Source of the DNA: Lentzea sp.
Lineage (GTDB): Bacteria; Actinomycetota; Actinomycetes; Mycobacteriales; Pseudonocardiaceae
Length of the DNA: 8,251 bases
Direction: 5' to 3'
NCBI GenBank assembly: GCA_030146905.1
Contig: JASLAV010000241.1
Span: 1-8,251, forward strand
Shown: positions 1-7,831 of the stretch, one piece after another
Position numbering within the stretch: position 1 is the stretch's first letter
Layout: each line of letters opens with the position of its first letter
The notes under the pieces: model-generated
Seen by the model: only the letters and a program-made list of their open reading frames with translations
Databases searched by the model: none
What the model was told of the DNA's origin: nothing
Made by a program: the position numbers and the translations under genes

Positions 1-611
1 CCGGGCAGTTCCAACGGTTCCGGCAGGTCGGCGAGATCTTCACGCCAGTGCTCGACGGATCCGGACGGCGCGGCGATGTCGCGGTAGGCGACCGCGGGCC
101 GCGGCAGTGACACGGCCTCGCCGTCCACCGCCGCCTGGTAGCAGCGCGGCAGCTCGTCCTGGATCACCGCGACCGACGCGCCGTCGACGGCGATGTGGTG
201 CACCAGCAGCACGAGCTGGTGGCGGTCGTCGTCCAGGCGCAGCAGGACGACGCGCAACGGCAGCCCGCCCGAGATGTCGACGGGCCGGGCGAGCTCGTTG
301 GCCAGCAACGCCTCCGCACGCGCCGACCGTTCGGCCGGCGGCAGCTCCCGCAGGTCACGCGCCGAGATCGACACGTGCGCCTCGGGGGCGATCTCTCCTA
401 CGAGTTCGGTGCCGTCGAGGCGGTAGCTGGTGCGCAACGGCTCGTGCCTGTCCACGACGGCCGTGAGTGCGGCGGCGAGCGCGTAGGGGTCGAGGTCGCC
501 GGTGATCTCCACGTGCACCGGCACGGTGTTGAACGTGGCGTCCGGTGCGAGCTGGTCGGAGAGCCAGATCTGCTGCTGACCGCGGGTGGCCGCGGCGCGG
601 TGCTCGGTCAC
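1..611 (-). CDS. Nonribosomal peptide synthetase, N-terminal condensation domain (partial)
   Basis: This is the first 203 residues of an NRPS that continues past base 1. A condensation domain begins almost at the N-terminus. Visible core motifs are a C1-like stretch at about residues 11-21 (GQQQIWLSDQL), RHEPLRT at 55-61, the catalytic HHxxxDG box as HHIAVDG at 138-144 (H139 is the expected catalytic His) and AYRDIA at 175-180, followed by W189 and PEPLELP. That is about half of a C domain, which normally spans some 450 residues, and nothing looks broken. Family knowledge: C domains join the upstream carrier-bound acyl or peptide to the downstream aminoacyl group. Starting with C means this protein either receives a chain from another protein or acylates its first residue. 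No obvious docking segment precedes the domain. The GTG start overlaps the stop of the thioesterase gene by GTGA, and GGGAAGG lies 6 nt upstream. Substrate and C subtype cannot be read from this fragment. Confidence 0.95.
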   Translation of the reverse strand, partial: MTEHRAAATRGQQQIWLSDQLAPDATFNTVPVHVEITGDLDPYALAAALTAVVDRHEPLRTSYRLDGTELVGEIAPEAHVSISARDLRELPPAERSARAEALLANELARPVDISGGLPLRVVLLRLDDDRHQLVLLVHHIAVDGASVAVIQDELPRCYQAAVDGEAVSLPRPAVAYRDIAAPSGSVEHWREDLADLPEPLELP

Positions 612-1342
612 TGCACACCTTCCCTGGCCGCGACGACACTGGTCACCGCCGCCGGATCGTCTTTGAGGTAGAAGTGCCCGCCCGGCCGGACCACGAGGTC
701 GAAGCCGGCGACGGTGTGGTGCTGCCAGGCCGCGACGTCGGCCACGGTCGCGAGCGGGTCGTCGGTACCGGAGAACGCCGTGATGGGCACGTCGATCACG
801 GCGGTCGTGCCGTGGAACCCCGCGCACACGGTCAGGTCCGCGCGCAACGTCGGCAGGAGCAGACCGAGCACCTCCCGGTGCGCCAGCAGGTCGGCGGGCA
901 CACCGCCGAGCCGGGTCATCCAGCCGATCAGGCCCTCGTCGTCGAGCAGGTGCGGTTGCCCGCCGAAGGGCAGGTGCGGCGCCCTGGCCGCGGAGACGAA
1001 GAGGTGTTCGACCCCGGTGCCGAGCCTGCGGGCGAGGTCGAACGCGATCAGCCCGCCCATGCTGTGGCCGAAGAGCACCACCGGTTTCCCGATCTCGGTC
1101 CTGATCGCCTCCGCGAGCGGCTCCGCGATCCGCGCCGCCTCGGTGACCGCGGGTTCGGCGAAGCGACGTTCCCGTCCCGGCAGCACCGCGCACCACAGTT
1201 CGACGTCGTCACCCAGCAGGCCGGGCCAGTCCCAGAACGCGGAAGCCCCGCCACCGGCGTACGGAACGCACACCACCCGCAGTGCCGCGTCCTGCCGCGG
1301 CTTCGGGCGGACCAGCCAGCCGCTTCCCCCGTTTTCCTTCAC
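608..1342 (-). CDS. Type II thioesterase (editing hydrolase of an NRPS/PKS cluster)
   Basis: This 244-residue alpha/beta hydrolase matches the usual length of stand-alone type II thioesterases. The N-terminal strand and oxyanion-loop region reads VCVPYAGGGASAF (about 24-36). The nucleophile elbow GHSMGG (92-97) carries Ser94, the likely acid lies in GTDDP (192-196), and the catalytic His is in GGHFYL (His223). Family knowledge: these enzymes cut wrong or stalled acyl groups from carrier-protein phosphopantetheine arms and so restore synthetase activity. The adjoining NRPS is the obvious partner, since its GTG start overlaps this gene's TGA. The GTG start at 1342 is the first possible start after an in-frame TAG at 1354-1352. 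No good Shine-Dalgarno lies just upstream (GGGGCGG is about 16 nt away), so initiation may be weak or leaderless. A terminator-like hairpin separates the gene from the upstream regulator, which suggests it has its own promoter. Confidence 0.95.
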   Translation of the reverse strand: MKENGGSGWLVRPKPRQDAALRVVCVPYAGGGASAFWDWPGLLGDDVELWCAVLPGRERRFAEPAVTEAARIAEPLAEAIRTEIGKPVVLFGHSMGGLIAFDLARRLGTGVEHLFVSAARAPHLPFGGQPHLLDDEGLIGWMTRLGGVPADLLAHREVLGLLLPTLRADLTVCAGFHGTTAVIDVPITAFSGTDDPLATVADVAAWQHHTVAGFDLVVRPGGHFYLKDDPAAVTSVVAAREGVQ

Positions 1343-1384
1343 GGCACGAAGCTACGAACCGCCCCTTAGCGCACCCTTCGGGAA

Positions 1385-1409
1385 ACCTGTTCGTGCGCTT
1401 ACACCTGTT
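1385..1409. promoter_or_regulatory. Direct repeat upstream of the thioesterase gene, possible regulator site
   Basis: ACCTGTT occurs at 1385-1391 and again at 1403-1409 on the plus strand, a repeat period of 18 bp. It lies in the non-coding gap between the regulator terminator and the thioesterase start. SARP proteins bind direct heptamer repeats near the -35 region, but the known spacing is usually 11 or 22 bp, so this is not a textbook SARP box. On the minus strand a CTGACA (1415-1410) could serve as a -35 element, but I see no convincing -10 at the right distance. Treat this as a candidate operator only. Confidence 0.3.
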
Positions 1410-1430
1410 GTCAGCAGCCAGAACGCGAAA

Positions 1431-1471
1431 GGGGCCACCCTGGCGGACGTGTGGTCCGCCGGGGTGGCCCC
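1431..1471 (-). terminator. Strong hairpin terminator after the MalT/SARP-type regulator gene
   Basis: GGGGCCACCC at 1431-1440 pairs perfectly with GGGTGGCCCC at 1462-1471. TGGCGGAC (1441-1448) pairs with GTCCGCCG (1454-1461) with one G:T contact, giving an 18-bp stem around a 5-nt loop. It lies just past the stop of the minus-strand regulator at 1489. Read on the minus strand the stem is followed by TTTCG, a short T tract, which fits a minus-strand terminator; the plus-strand side has no T tract. It should reduce read-through from the regulators into the thioesterase-NRPS operon. Confidence 0.85.
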
Positions 1472-1488
1472 GATGACGTGGAGAACGC

Positions 1489-4400
1489 TCAGCCGGCCCT
1501 GAGGACAGCCGAAGAGGTGAAGAGGTCCGGTTCGGCGGGACGGACGCCGATCTCGTTCATCTGCTCCAGGTAGACCTGGTACCGCCTGCGGGCTTCGCCG
1601 TGCCGTCCGGCCGCCCTGAGCGCTTTCACGAGCCGCACGTGCACACCCTCGTCGTAGCTGTCGAGCTCGAGCATCCGGATCAGGTACCCCACCTGCTGGT
1701 CGGGATCGCGCACCACCTGGACGAGCGCGCGCAGCACGGCCGCGTACCTGCCCCGCACCTCCTCGCGCACCTGGACCGCCCACTGCTCATAGGGTTCCTC
1801 GGCCAGGAACTCGCCGAGGTACAGCTCGTCGGCGTCGGTCAGCAGCGACGACGCGGCCTGGTCGCCGCGCCGGTGTGCGGTGAGGGCGAGGTGGGCCGCA
1901 CCCAGGAACACCGCCACGTCCAGGTCCACGAGGGACAGGTCGAGCGACACCGTGTCCCTGTCGGCGACGAGAGGTTCGGCGTCGGCGGGAAGGCCCGGTA
2001 CGGACAGCACCGTCCGCAGGGTCGACAGCAACACGGACAACCGGTTCGCCGTGCGGTCCGACCTGTCGTCCGGCCACAGCAGGTCGACCAGCTGGGGCCG
2101 CGGCACCGGCCGTCCCCGGTTGGCGGCGAGGATCTTCAGCAGGTCCCGCGCCTTCTTCGACTGCCACGACGACGTCGGCACCGCGGCGCCGTCCCGCAGC
2201 ACCTGGAACCCGCCGAGCGTCCGCACCACGATCCTCGCCGCCCGAGGCAGGCTCGTCCCGAGCACGTCGGCCATCCGCACGTCGGTGCGAACCCCGTGCC
2301 GCCGCAGCTCTTCCTCGAACCGCGTCCCGTCCCTCCCGGTCGACCGGGCCAGCGCCAGCTCCGCCGCGGCCGCGGCCACCGGGTCCCCTGCCGTCCGCCA
2401 CACCACCACGGCCTCGGCCAGCAACGCCTCCCCGTCGGCGGAGGTGACCGCGGCCAGCTGCAACGCGTCGGCCAGTCCCGCCCTGTCACCCCGGCGGCCG
2501 GCGAGTGCCCGCGCGGTGGCGGCGTCCGCCCGTGCCGTCTCCCGATCCCCCGCCAGCACGGCGACCCAGCCCCTGGCGAGCAACGCGGGCACCTCCCACA
2601 ACCGCAGGACCTGACTGGTGGCGACGGCCTGTTCCGCGAGCCTGCCGGCGGCGGCCACGTCGGTACCGGCCACGACCCTGGCGAGCGCGGCCAAGGCGAG
2701 CGGATCGGTGCCCGTGGCCAGCGCCTCGTCGAGGAACGCCTGCGCCTGACCGGGTTCGCCGCGTCTTCGGTGCACCTCGGCCCTGGTCACCAGGTTCCGC
2801 GTCTCCTGCCCGGCGTCGGCGAGGGCCTCGTCGAACCTGCCGAGCCGCACGCAGGCCAGCGCCCTGATGCTCCGGCAGTCCCGCTCGTGCCCGGTCAGCC
2901 CCGCCTGCCTGCCGAGCACCAGCAGTTCGTCGGCCTCCGCCAGCGCCTCCGCGGGACCGGTCTCCGTGCGGAACCACGCCCGTTCGGCGCGGATCGTCAG
3001 CTCCAGCACCCGGTCGCCAGCCCGCCTCGCGCGGTCCACCGCCTGCCCGTAGTGCATCTCGAACGCGCCCCGGTCGCCGTCGTACCCCGCGAGCAGCCCG
3101 AGTGCCTTGCCGCTCCACGCGAACGCGGCGTGCCCGCCACACCGCCGTGCCGCTCCGGCACACCTCCGGGCCAGCTCGCGGGCTCTGTCCAGGCTGCCGG
3201 TCTCGCGGAACCAGCGGGTGGCGAGCGACAGCAGCCGCACCTCGTCCAGCGAGGCGACGTCGTCGAACACCGTGCGTTCGAACACCTCGACAGCGCGTTG
3301 GGTCTGACCGGTGAGCGCGTGCAGCTGTCCCGTCCGCCAGGACATGCACGGTCTCAGCTCGCCGGTGGCCTGCTCGTAGCAGTGCAACGCCCCGAGCCAG
3401 TCGCCCTTGTGCTGCCGCGCGAAGCCCTGCACCAGGTGCAGCCGCGGGTCGTCGATCTCCAGCCGTTCCACCGCCGCGAGGACCGCGTCCGCGTCACCGC
3501 CCGCGACGATCTGCTCGTCCCTGCGCAGCAGCAGTTGCGCGACGAGGTCCCACCTCCCGGCTTCGACGAGGTGCCGCAACGCCTCGGCGTGCGCGCCGGT
3601 GCGTTCGCAGAACACGGCCGCCTTCACCCTGATCTCGTCGTCACCGCGGTCGCGGCGCAGCACCTCGGCGACGGGTTCGATGACCGTCCACTCAGGACCG
3701 GTGAGCAGCCCGCGGCGCGCCAGTGCCGGCAGCGTCTCCCTGACGTCGGAGAACCCGAGCGCGACGCACAGCGCCGTGCTCGCCGTCCCGAGCAGTGCGA
3801 TGGCGCGCAACAGCTCCCTGACCGGTTCCGGCTCGTCGGCCAGCACACCGGAGGCCAGCTGCGCCAGCAGGTCACCGTCGTCCCCCGGCAACGCGCAGCC
3901 GCCGCTGAGCGCCTCCCGGTACAGCGCCACGGCGGCGGGCCAGCCTCCCGTGCGCGCCAGCACCATCCCGGCGTCCGCTCCGACCAGTGCGGCGACCTCC
4001 CGCTCCGTGAACGCGAGCCGCCGCGAGTCGATCTCACCGGCCTGCGGCACCGCGAACCCGAGGTCCCCGCGCGTCAGCAGGACGATCGTCAGCAGATCGG
4101 GGCCGTGCGAGCACAACGCCTCCAGCAGCCGCGCCCCTCCACCACCGGGTGCCAGTTCGCCCGCGTCGTCGACCACGAGCACGGCGGGTTCGTCGAGGTG
4201 CACGTCCACCAGCCCGCAGATCACCCCGGCGACCGCCTCCGCCTCCTGGGCGGTGGTGGTGACCAGCTCGGCGGGAAGGCGCGGCAGCCGCTGCCGCAAC
4301 GCCCGCAGCAGCCCGCGCGACAACCGTTCGAGCGAGGTGTCCGCGCTGGAGACGCCCAGCCAGCAGGCTCGCCGCGTCGCCGCCCACGCCGCGACCGACG

Positions 4401-4521
4401 TGGTCTTCCCCCAGCCGGCCCCCGCCTTCACCACGACCACCTTCCTGGTGGCCGCGGCGTCGAGTGCCGCCGTCAGCGCGGGCCGGTCCACCAGCCTTGC
4501 GGGCAACGCGGGCTGCAGCAT
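1489..4521 (-). CDS. MalT-like STAND ATPase / TPR regulator with C-terminal SARP-type (wHTH-BTAD) DNA-binding end
   Basis: This large transcriptional regulator has 1010 residues. The N-terminal ATPase shows a Walker A GAGWGKT at 34-40 and a Walker B VLVVDD at 114-119. TGGWPAAVAL at 191-200 is a MalT/LAL-type signature. The middle (about 300-740) is Ala/Leu/Arg-rich and helical with TPR-like repeats. The C-terminus resembles SARP regulators: an OmpR-type winged helix at about 764-860 (start RTLGGFQVLRDG, recognition region near WPDDRSDRTANRLSVLLSTLR), then a bacterial transcriptional activator domain at about 866-1005 (YLGEFL, EEVRGRYAAVLRAL, YDEGVHVRLVKAL, RYQVYLEQ). The start chosen is ATG 4521, which gives the typical LVxRP entry to the ATPase; GAGGAAG lies 12 nt upstream, rather far. 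ATG 4581 would add 20 residues. No LuxR-type HTH is seen at the end, so DNA binding should lie in the wHTH. It probably activates the neighbouring peptide cluster in response to an unknown effector or nucleotide state. Confidence 0.92.
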   Translation of the reverse strand: MLQPALPARLVDRPALTAALDAAATRKVVVVKAGAGWGKTTSVAAWAATRRACWLGVSSADTSLERLSRGLLRALRQRLPRLPAELVTTTAQEAEAVAGVICGLVDVHLDEPAVLVVDDAGELAPGGGGARLLEALCSHGPDLLTIVLLTRGDLGFAVPQAGEIDSRRLAFTEREVAALVGADAGMVLARTGGWPAAVALYREALSGGCALPGDDGDLLAQLASGVLADEPEPVRELLRAIALLGTASTALCVALGFSDVRETLPALARRGLLTGPEWTVIEPVAEVLRRDRGDDEIRVKAAVFCERTGAHAEALRHLVEAGRWDLVAQLLLRRDEQIVAGGDADAVLAAVERLEIDDPRLHLVQGFARQHKGDWLGALHCYEQATGELRPCMSWRTGQLHALTGQTQRAVEVFERTVFDDVASLDEVRLLSLATRWFRETGSLDRARELARRCAGAARRCGGHAAFAWSGKALGLLAGYDGDRGAFEMHYGQAVDRARRAGDRVLELTIRAERAWFRTETGPAEALAEADELLVLGRQAGLTGHERDCRSIRALACVRLGRFDEALADAGQETRNLVTRAEVHRRRGEPGQAQAFLDEALATGTDPLALAALARVVAGTDVAAAGRLAEQAVATSQVLRLWEVPALLARGWVAVLAGDRETARADAATARALAGRRGDRAGLADALQLAAVTSADGEALLAEAVVVWRTAGDPVAAAAAELALARSTGRDGTRFEEELRRHGVRTDVRMADVLGTSLPRAARIVVRTLGGFQVLRDGAAVPTSSWQSKKARDLLKILAANRGRPVPRPQLVDLLWPDDRSDRTANRLSVLLSTLRTVLSVPGLPADAEPLVADRDTVSLDLSLVDLDVAVFLGAAHLALTAHRRGDQAASSLLTDADELYLGEFLAEEPYEQWAVQVREEVRGRYAAVLRALVQVVRDPDQQVGYLIRMLELDSYDEGVHVRLVKALRAAGRHGEARRRYQVYLEQMNEIGVRPAEPDLFTSSAVLRAG

Positions 4522-4578
4522 CTTCGAGCACCACTTCCTCGACGGACGACCTGACGGGACCAGTGCACCAACCCCGTG

Positions 4579-4612
4579 CATCCGTGCCGCATCGACGACC
4601 GATGCACGGATG
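4579..4612. repeat. Inverted repeat between the two regulator genes
   Basis: CATCCGTGC at 4579-4587 is perfectly complementary to GCACGGATG at 4604-4612. An inner ATCG (4591-4594) pairs with CGAT (4600-4603), leaving a 3-nt bulge and a 5-nt loop. On the minus strand a competing pairing exists, because CGACGAC (4619-4613) can pair with GTCGTCG (4599-4593). No T tract follows, so a simple terminator is unlikely; an operator, an mRNA-stability hairpin or a translation-control structure is possible. The alternative ATG (4581) of the downstream regulator lies inside the stem. Confidence 0.5.
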
Positions 4613-4622
4613 TCGTCGCAGC

Positions 4623-7600
4623 TCAGCCCACCGATGCGACCACGCTCAGCGCCCGCGGGTTCTGCTGGCCGCAGACGCAGCGCAGGCACCGCCCCCTGGC
4701 GTCGGCGAGATGCGCGTGGGCGTTCTCCGCGTCCACCGCGCCTTCCGGGTAGAGCTCGACAGCGCGTTCCCAGTGCGTGCGAGCCCATTCGTGGTCGCCC
4801 CGCCGTGCCGCGACGTGCGCCAGGCCCTCGTGCGCCCTGGCCCGCACCATCGGCAGCGCCCCGGCCGTCGCCAGTTCCTCCGCCTCCCGCAGCATCGCCT
4901 CGGCCTCGCGCAGCCGTCCGGCGGCCAGGTAGGTCTCGGCCAGGCCGTTCAACGCGTCGCCCTCCGGCTCGCGCAGGTCCATCCGCCGCGCCGACTCCAG
5001 TGCCTCGTGCCCGGCCTCCGCCGCGTCCGCGATCCGTCCGAGCCTTCGGTACGTGACCCCCAGCCACGCCAGCGAGATCCCCTCGCCGCGGCTCATGCCG
5101 ATCTCCCTGCTCAGCCGCACCGCCCGTTCCAGCGCGACGACCGCCTCGGCGTCGCGCCCGCGCAGCTGCGCCAGCCAGCCGATGTTGATCAGCACCACGA
5201 CCTCGCCGCCGACGTAGCCGTCGAGCCGGTGCATCGCCAGGGCGTCCCTGAACCGCGCGTCGGCTTCGGCGTAGCGCCCGAGGTTGCAGTCGAGGAGGCC
5301 GAGATCGATGATCGAGTTGACCTCGGCCCGGTGGTCTCGCGCGGAGCGCGCCAGCACCATCGCCTCGGTGAAGCTGGCCGCCGCGTCGTCCAGCGCGCCC
5401 GCCTGCACCTGCGACGCGCCGAGGTCGCGCAGTCCCCGCACCGCGGCGGGCAGGTCGCCCAGCTCGCGGCTGATCGCGATCGCCCTGCCGAGGAACTCCA
5501 GCACCTCGCCGTGCCGACCGGCTTCCCGCAGTGCGAACGCGATGCTGGTCATCGCCATGGACTCCCCGCGCCGGTCACCCAGCGCCCTGGCCGCCTCCAG
5601 CGCGTTGCGGGCCAGTTCGAGAACGCCCGACCGCAGGCCGGCACGGGCGAGGTACGGCATGAGCAGGCACGGCAGCTGCCACGCGTGCACGTGCCAGCCG
5701 TGCTCGCTCGCGTAGTCGGCCACCGCCACCATGTTCTTGTACTCGGCGCGCAGCTGGCGGACGTCGTCCTCCTCCGACGCCGAGGGCGGCAGCTCGGAAG
5801 GCCAGCGGAGATCCGGTTCGAACCCGCGCAGTCCCGGCATGCTCCGCCGTCCGCGGACGTCCGCCAGGTGCAGGTAGTGGTCGAACAACCGGTGCCGGGC
5901 ACCGTCCAGTTCGGACGGTGCGTGTGCGGCGTCCGCGAGGTCGCGCGCGCAGTCGCGGACCAGGTCGTGCAGGCAGTACCGGTCCGCGGTGCGCTGCATC
6001 AGCAGGTTGCACTCGACCAGCTCCTCCAGCACGTCCTGGGCGTCGGGCACCGGGACGCCGGCCAGTGCCGCCACCGCGTGCGCGTCGAAGTCGGCACCGG
6101 GGACCAGCGACAGCAGGCGGAACAGCTCCTGCCGGTCGGTGTCCAGGTGGTGGTAGGACAGGGCGAGCACACCGGCGACGCTCAGGTCGTCCGCGGTGAA
6201 CGCGCGGGCGCGGCGTTGCCGGTCGCGCAACTGGTCGGCGAGGTGGGCGACGGTCCACGGCCTGCGGCGGAACCGGGACGCGGCGATCCTGATCGCCAGC
6301 GGCAGCCCGCCGCACAACGCCACCACGTCCGCGACGGCGCCGAGCTCACCGCTCGTGCGCTCCTCGCCGGCGAGCCGGCGGAACAACGCCACCGCGGCAC
6401 CGGCCGGCAGCACGCCGAGCGACACCGGGACGGCGCCCTCGATCGACACCAGGTGGCACCGGCTGACGACGAGCACCACCGCACCGCCCGTGCCGGGCAG
6501 CAACGGCCGGACCTGGCCCGCGTCGGCCGCGTTGTCCAGCACCAGCAGCACGCGGCGGTGCGACACCTCGGCCAGCCAGAGGTCGCGGCGCGCGCCGGGG
6601 TCGACCGGGATCTCCTCCGCGGGCACGCCGATCTGGCGCAGCAGGAGCTCGAGCGCGGTGCCGGTGGTCATCCGCGGGGTGCCCGCCGTGAAGCCGCGCA
6701 GGTCGACGTAGCAGCGCCCGTCGGGGAAGCGGTCGGTCAGGCGGTGCGCCACGTGCAGGGCCAGCGCGGTCTTGCCGATGCCGCCCATGCCCTCGACGGT
6801 CACGATCGCCCCCGTGCCGATGGCGGCGACCAGACGGTCCACTTCGGACTCACGTCCGGTGAAGTCGGGGATGTCGGGCGGGAGGGGTGAGCGCCGGGAC
6901 GTGGCCCGCACCGGTTGCTCGCGGAGCAGCGAGGCGTGCAGCTGCCGCAGCTCCTGGCCGGGGTCGGCGCCCAGCTCCTCGGCGAGCGCCCTGCGCCCCT
7001 GTTCGAAGACGGTCAGCGCGTCGCCGCGGCGACCGGCCCTGTCGAGCGCGCGCATGAGTGTGCCGCGCAACGACTCCCGCAACGGGTGTTCGGCGACCTG
7101 GCTCGTCAGCTGTCCCAGCAGCGAGGTGATCTCACCCAGGTCCAGGCGCAGCTCGGCGAGTCGCTCGATCGCCTGGAGCCGTTGCTCGCCCAGGCCGTGC
7201 GCCGCCGCGTCGATCGACGCCGACCCCAGCCCCGCCAGCACCGGGCCCCTCCACAGGTCCAGCGCGCTCTGCAACAGCTCCACCGCCCGTGCCGGTTCTC
7301 CTCGTCCGGCCAGCACCTCCGCCTCACGGACCCGTGAGCGGAACACCCCGGCGTCGAGGCTCGCGTCCGGCAGGTCGAGGCGGTAGCCGTGGGTGCTGGT
7401 GGTCAACCGGCCATCGGCGCGCGTCACGACCCGCCGCACCGCCGCGGCCGCGTTGCACACCTGGCGGCGCGCGGTCTGGGGCGGGTCCTCCCACAGCTCG
7501 TCGATCAGCCGGTCGAAGGTCACCACGGCGCCGGTGTCGAGCAGCAGGAGCGCCAGCAGCTTCTGCTGGCGCTCTCCCCCGAGCGCGACCGAGCGCCCGG

Positions 7601-7640
7601 CGGACCGCAGTTCCAGTGGACCCAAAATGCGATATTCCAT
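4623..7640 (-). CDS. AfsR-like SARP transcriptional regulator (wHTH-BTAD-NB-ARC-TPR)
   Basis: At 1005 residues this is close in size and layout to AfsR of Streptomyces (about 990 residues). An OmpR-type winged helix opens the protein (MEYRILGPLEL, residues 1-90), followed by the BTAD domain (about 95-245). The NB-ARC ATPase begins at FTGRESEVDRLV (260-271). It has Walker A GMGGIGKT at 284-291, Walker B VLLVLDNA at 364-371, GLPL at 445-448 and the His-Asp pair of the MHD-like motif in CLHDLVRDCA (558-559). TPR repeats cover about 660-965 and are well formed (AxxxLGxxY/AxxxxxxAL pattern). Family knowledge: such proteins bind direct repeats near -35 and recruit RNA polymerase, with nucleotide and TPR modules gating activity. 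The ATG start follows an in-frame TGA directly and GGAAG lies 11 nt upstream, so the start is secure. Oddity: the C-terminus carries a CLRCVC cluster (Cys985, Cys988, Cys990) after the last TPR. It probably controls the downstream NRPS cluster and may act on the divergent peptide promoter. Confidence 0.95.
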   Translation of the reverse strand: MEYRILGPLELRSAGRSVALGGERQQKLLALLLLDTGAVVTFDRLIDELWEDPPQTARRQVCNAAAAVRRVVTRADGRLTTSTHGYRLDLPDASLDAGVFRSRVREAEVLAGRGEPARAVELLQSALDLWRGPVLAGLGSASIDAAAHGLGEQRLQAIERLAELRLDLGEITSLLGQLTSQVAEHPLRESLRGTLMRALDRAGRRGDALTVFEQGRRALAEELGADPGQELRQLHASLLREQPVRATSRRSPLPPDIPDFTGRESEVDRLVAAIGTGAIVTVEGMGGIGKTALALHVAHRLTDRFPDGRCYVDLRGFTAGTPRMTTGTALELLLRQIGVPAEEIPVDPGARRDLWLAEVSHRRVLLVLDNAADAGQVRPLLPGTGGAVVLVVSRCHLVSIEGAVPVSLGVLPAGAAVALFRRLAGEERTSGELGAVADVVALCGGLPLAIRIAASRFRRRPWTVAHLADQLRDRQRRARAFTADDLSVAGVLALSYHHLDTDRQELFRLLSLVPGADFDAHAVAALAGVPVPDAQDVLEELVECNLLMQRTADRYCLHDLVRDCARDLADAAHAPSELDGARHRLFDHYLHLADVRGRRSMPGLRGFEPDLRWPSELPPSASEEDDVRQLRAEYKNMVAVADYASEHGWHVHAWQLPCLLMPYLARAGLRSGVLELARNALEAARALGDRRGESMAMTSIAFALREAGRHGEVLEFLGRAIAISRELGDLPAAVRGLRDLGASQVQAGALDDAAASFTEAMVLARSARDHRAEVNSIIDLGLLDCNLGRYAEADARFRDALAMHRLDGYVGGEVVVLINIGWLAQLRGRDAEAVVALERAVRLSREIGMSRGEGISLAWLGVTYRRLGRIADAAEAGHEALESARRMDLREPEGDALNGLAETYLAAGRLREAEAMLREAEELATAGALPMVRARAHEGLAHVAARRGDHEWARTHWERAVELYPEGAVDAENAHAHLADARGRCLRCVCGQQNPRALSVVASVG

Positions 7641-7831
7641 TCAGCCGCACGCTTCCATCTCGGAGTACGACGGGTGGGGCCCAGCGTTGGACACCAGCGG
7701 TACCGCAGTGAGTTATGAGATATCACCTTTTAGAGGCGGCATGCGGGCGATAGATACGCCAAACCGTCTGTACCGATTCAGCGCCGCGTGGAATCACGCA
7801 CTGGAACCACTTGCGCACACCCAGTCATCAG

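Noticed and set aside
545..1369. Plus-strand frame of 274 codons opposite the thioesterase
   Set aside because: It is antisense to a thioesterase with an intact catalytic triad, and its product has no recognisable features.
1600..4554. Long open frame of 984 codons on the plus strand opposite the second regulator
   Set aside because: It is antisense to a regulator with clear ATPase, wHTH and BTAD motifs. Its translation is low-complexity, rich in Arg, Pro, Gly and Gln with no domain, as expected from GC-biased codons read backwards.
4522..5067. Upstream extension of the second regulator frame to 5067
   Set aside because: The extension overlaps the end of the AfsR-like gene in another frame and translates to Gly/Arg/Ala-rich sequence. 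The ATPase domain begins naturally after ATG 4521.
4464..6890. Long open frame of 808 codons on the plus strand opposite the AfsR-like gene
   Set aside because: Same reason: antisense shadow of a well-supported gene, with biased composition and no recognisable motif.
7641..7658. Five-codon leader ORF (ATG to TGA) ending directly before the SARP start codon
   Set aside because: It has no ribosome binding site of its own, its length is within chance expectation, and its bases overlap the likely Shine-Dalgarno of the SARP gene. TGA-ATG abutment alone is not enough.
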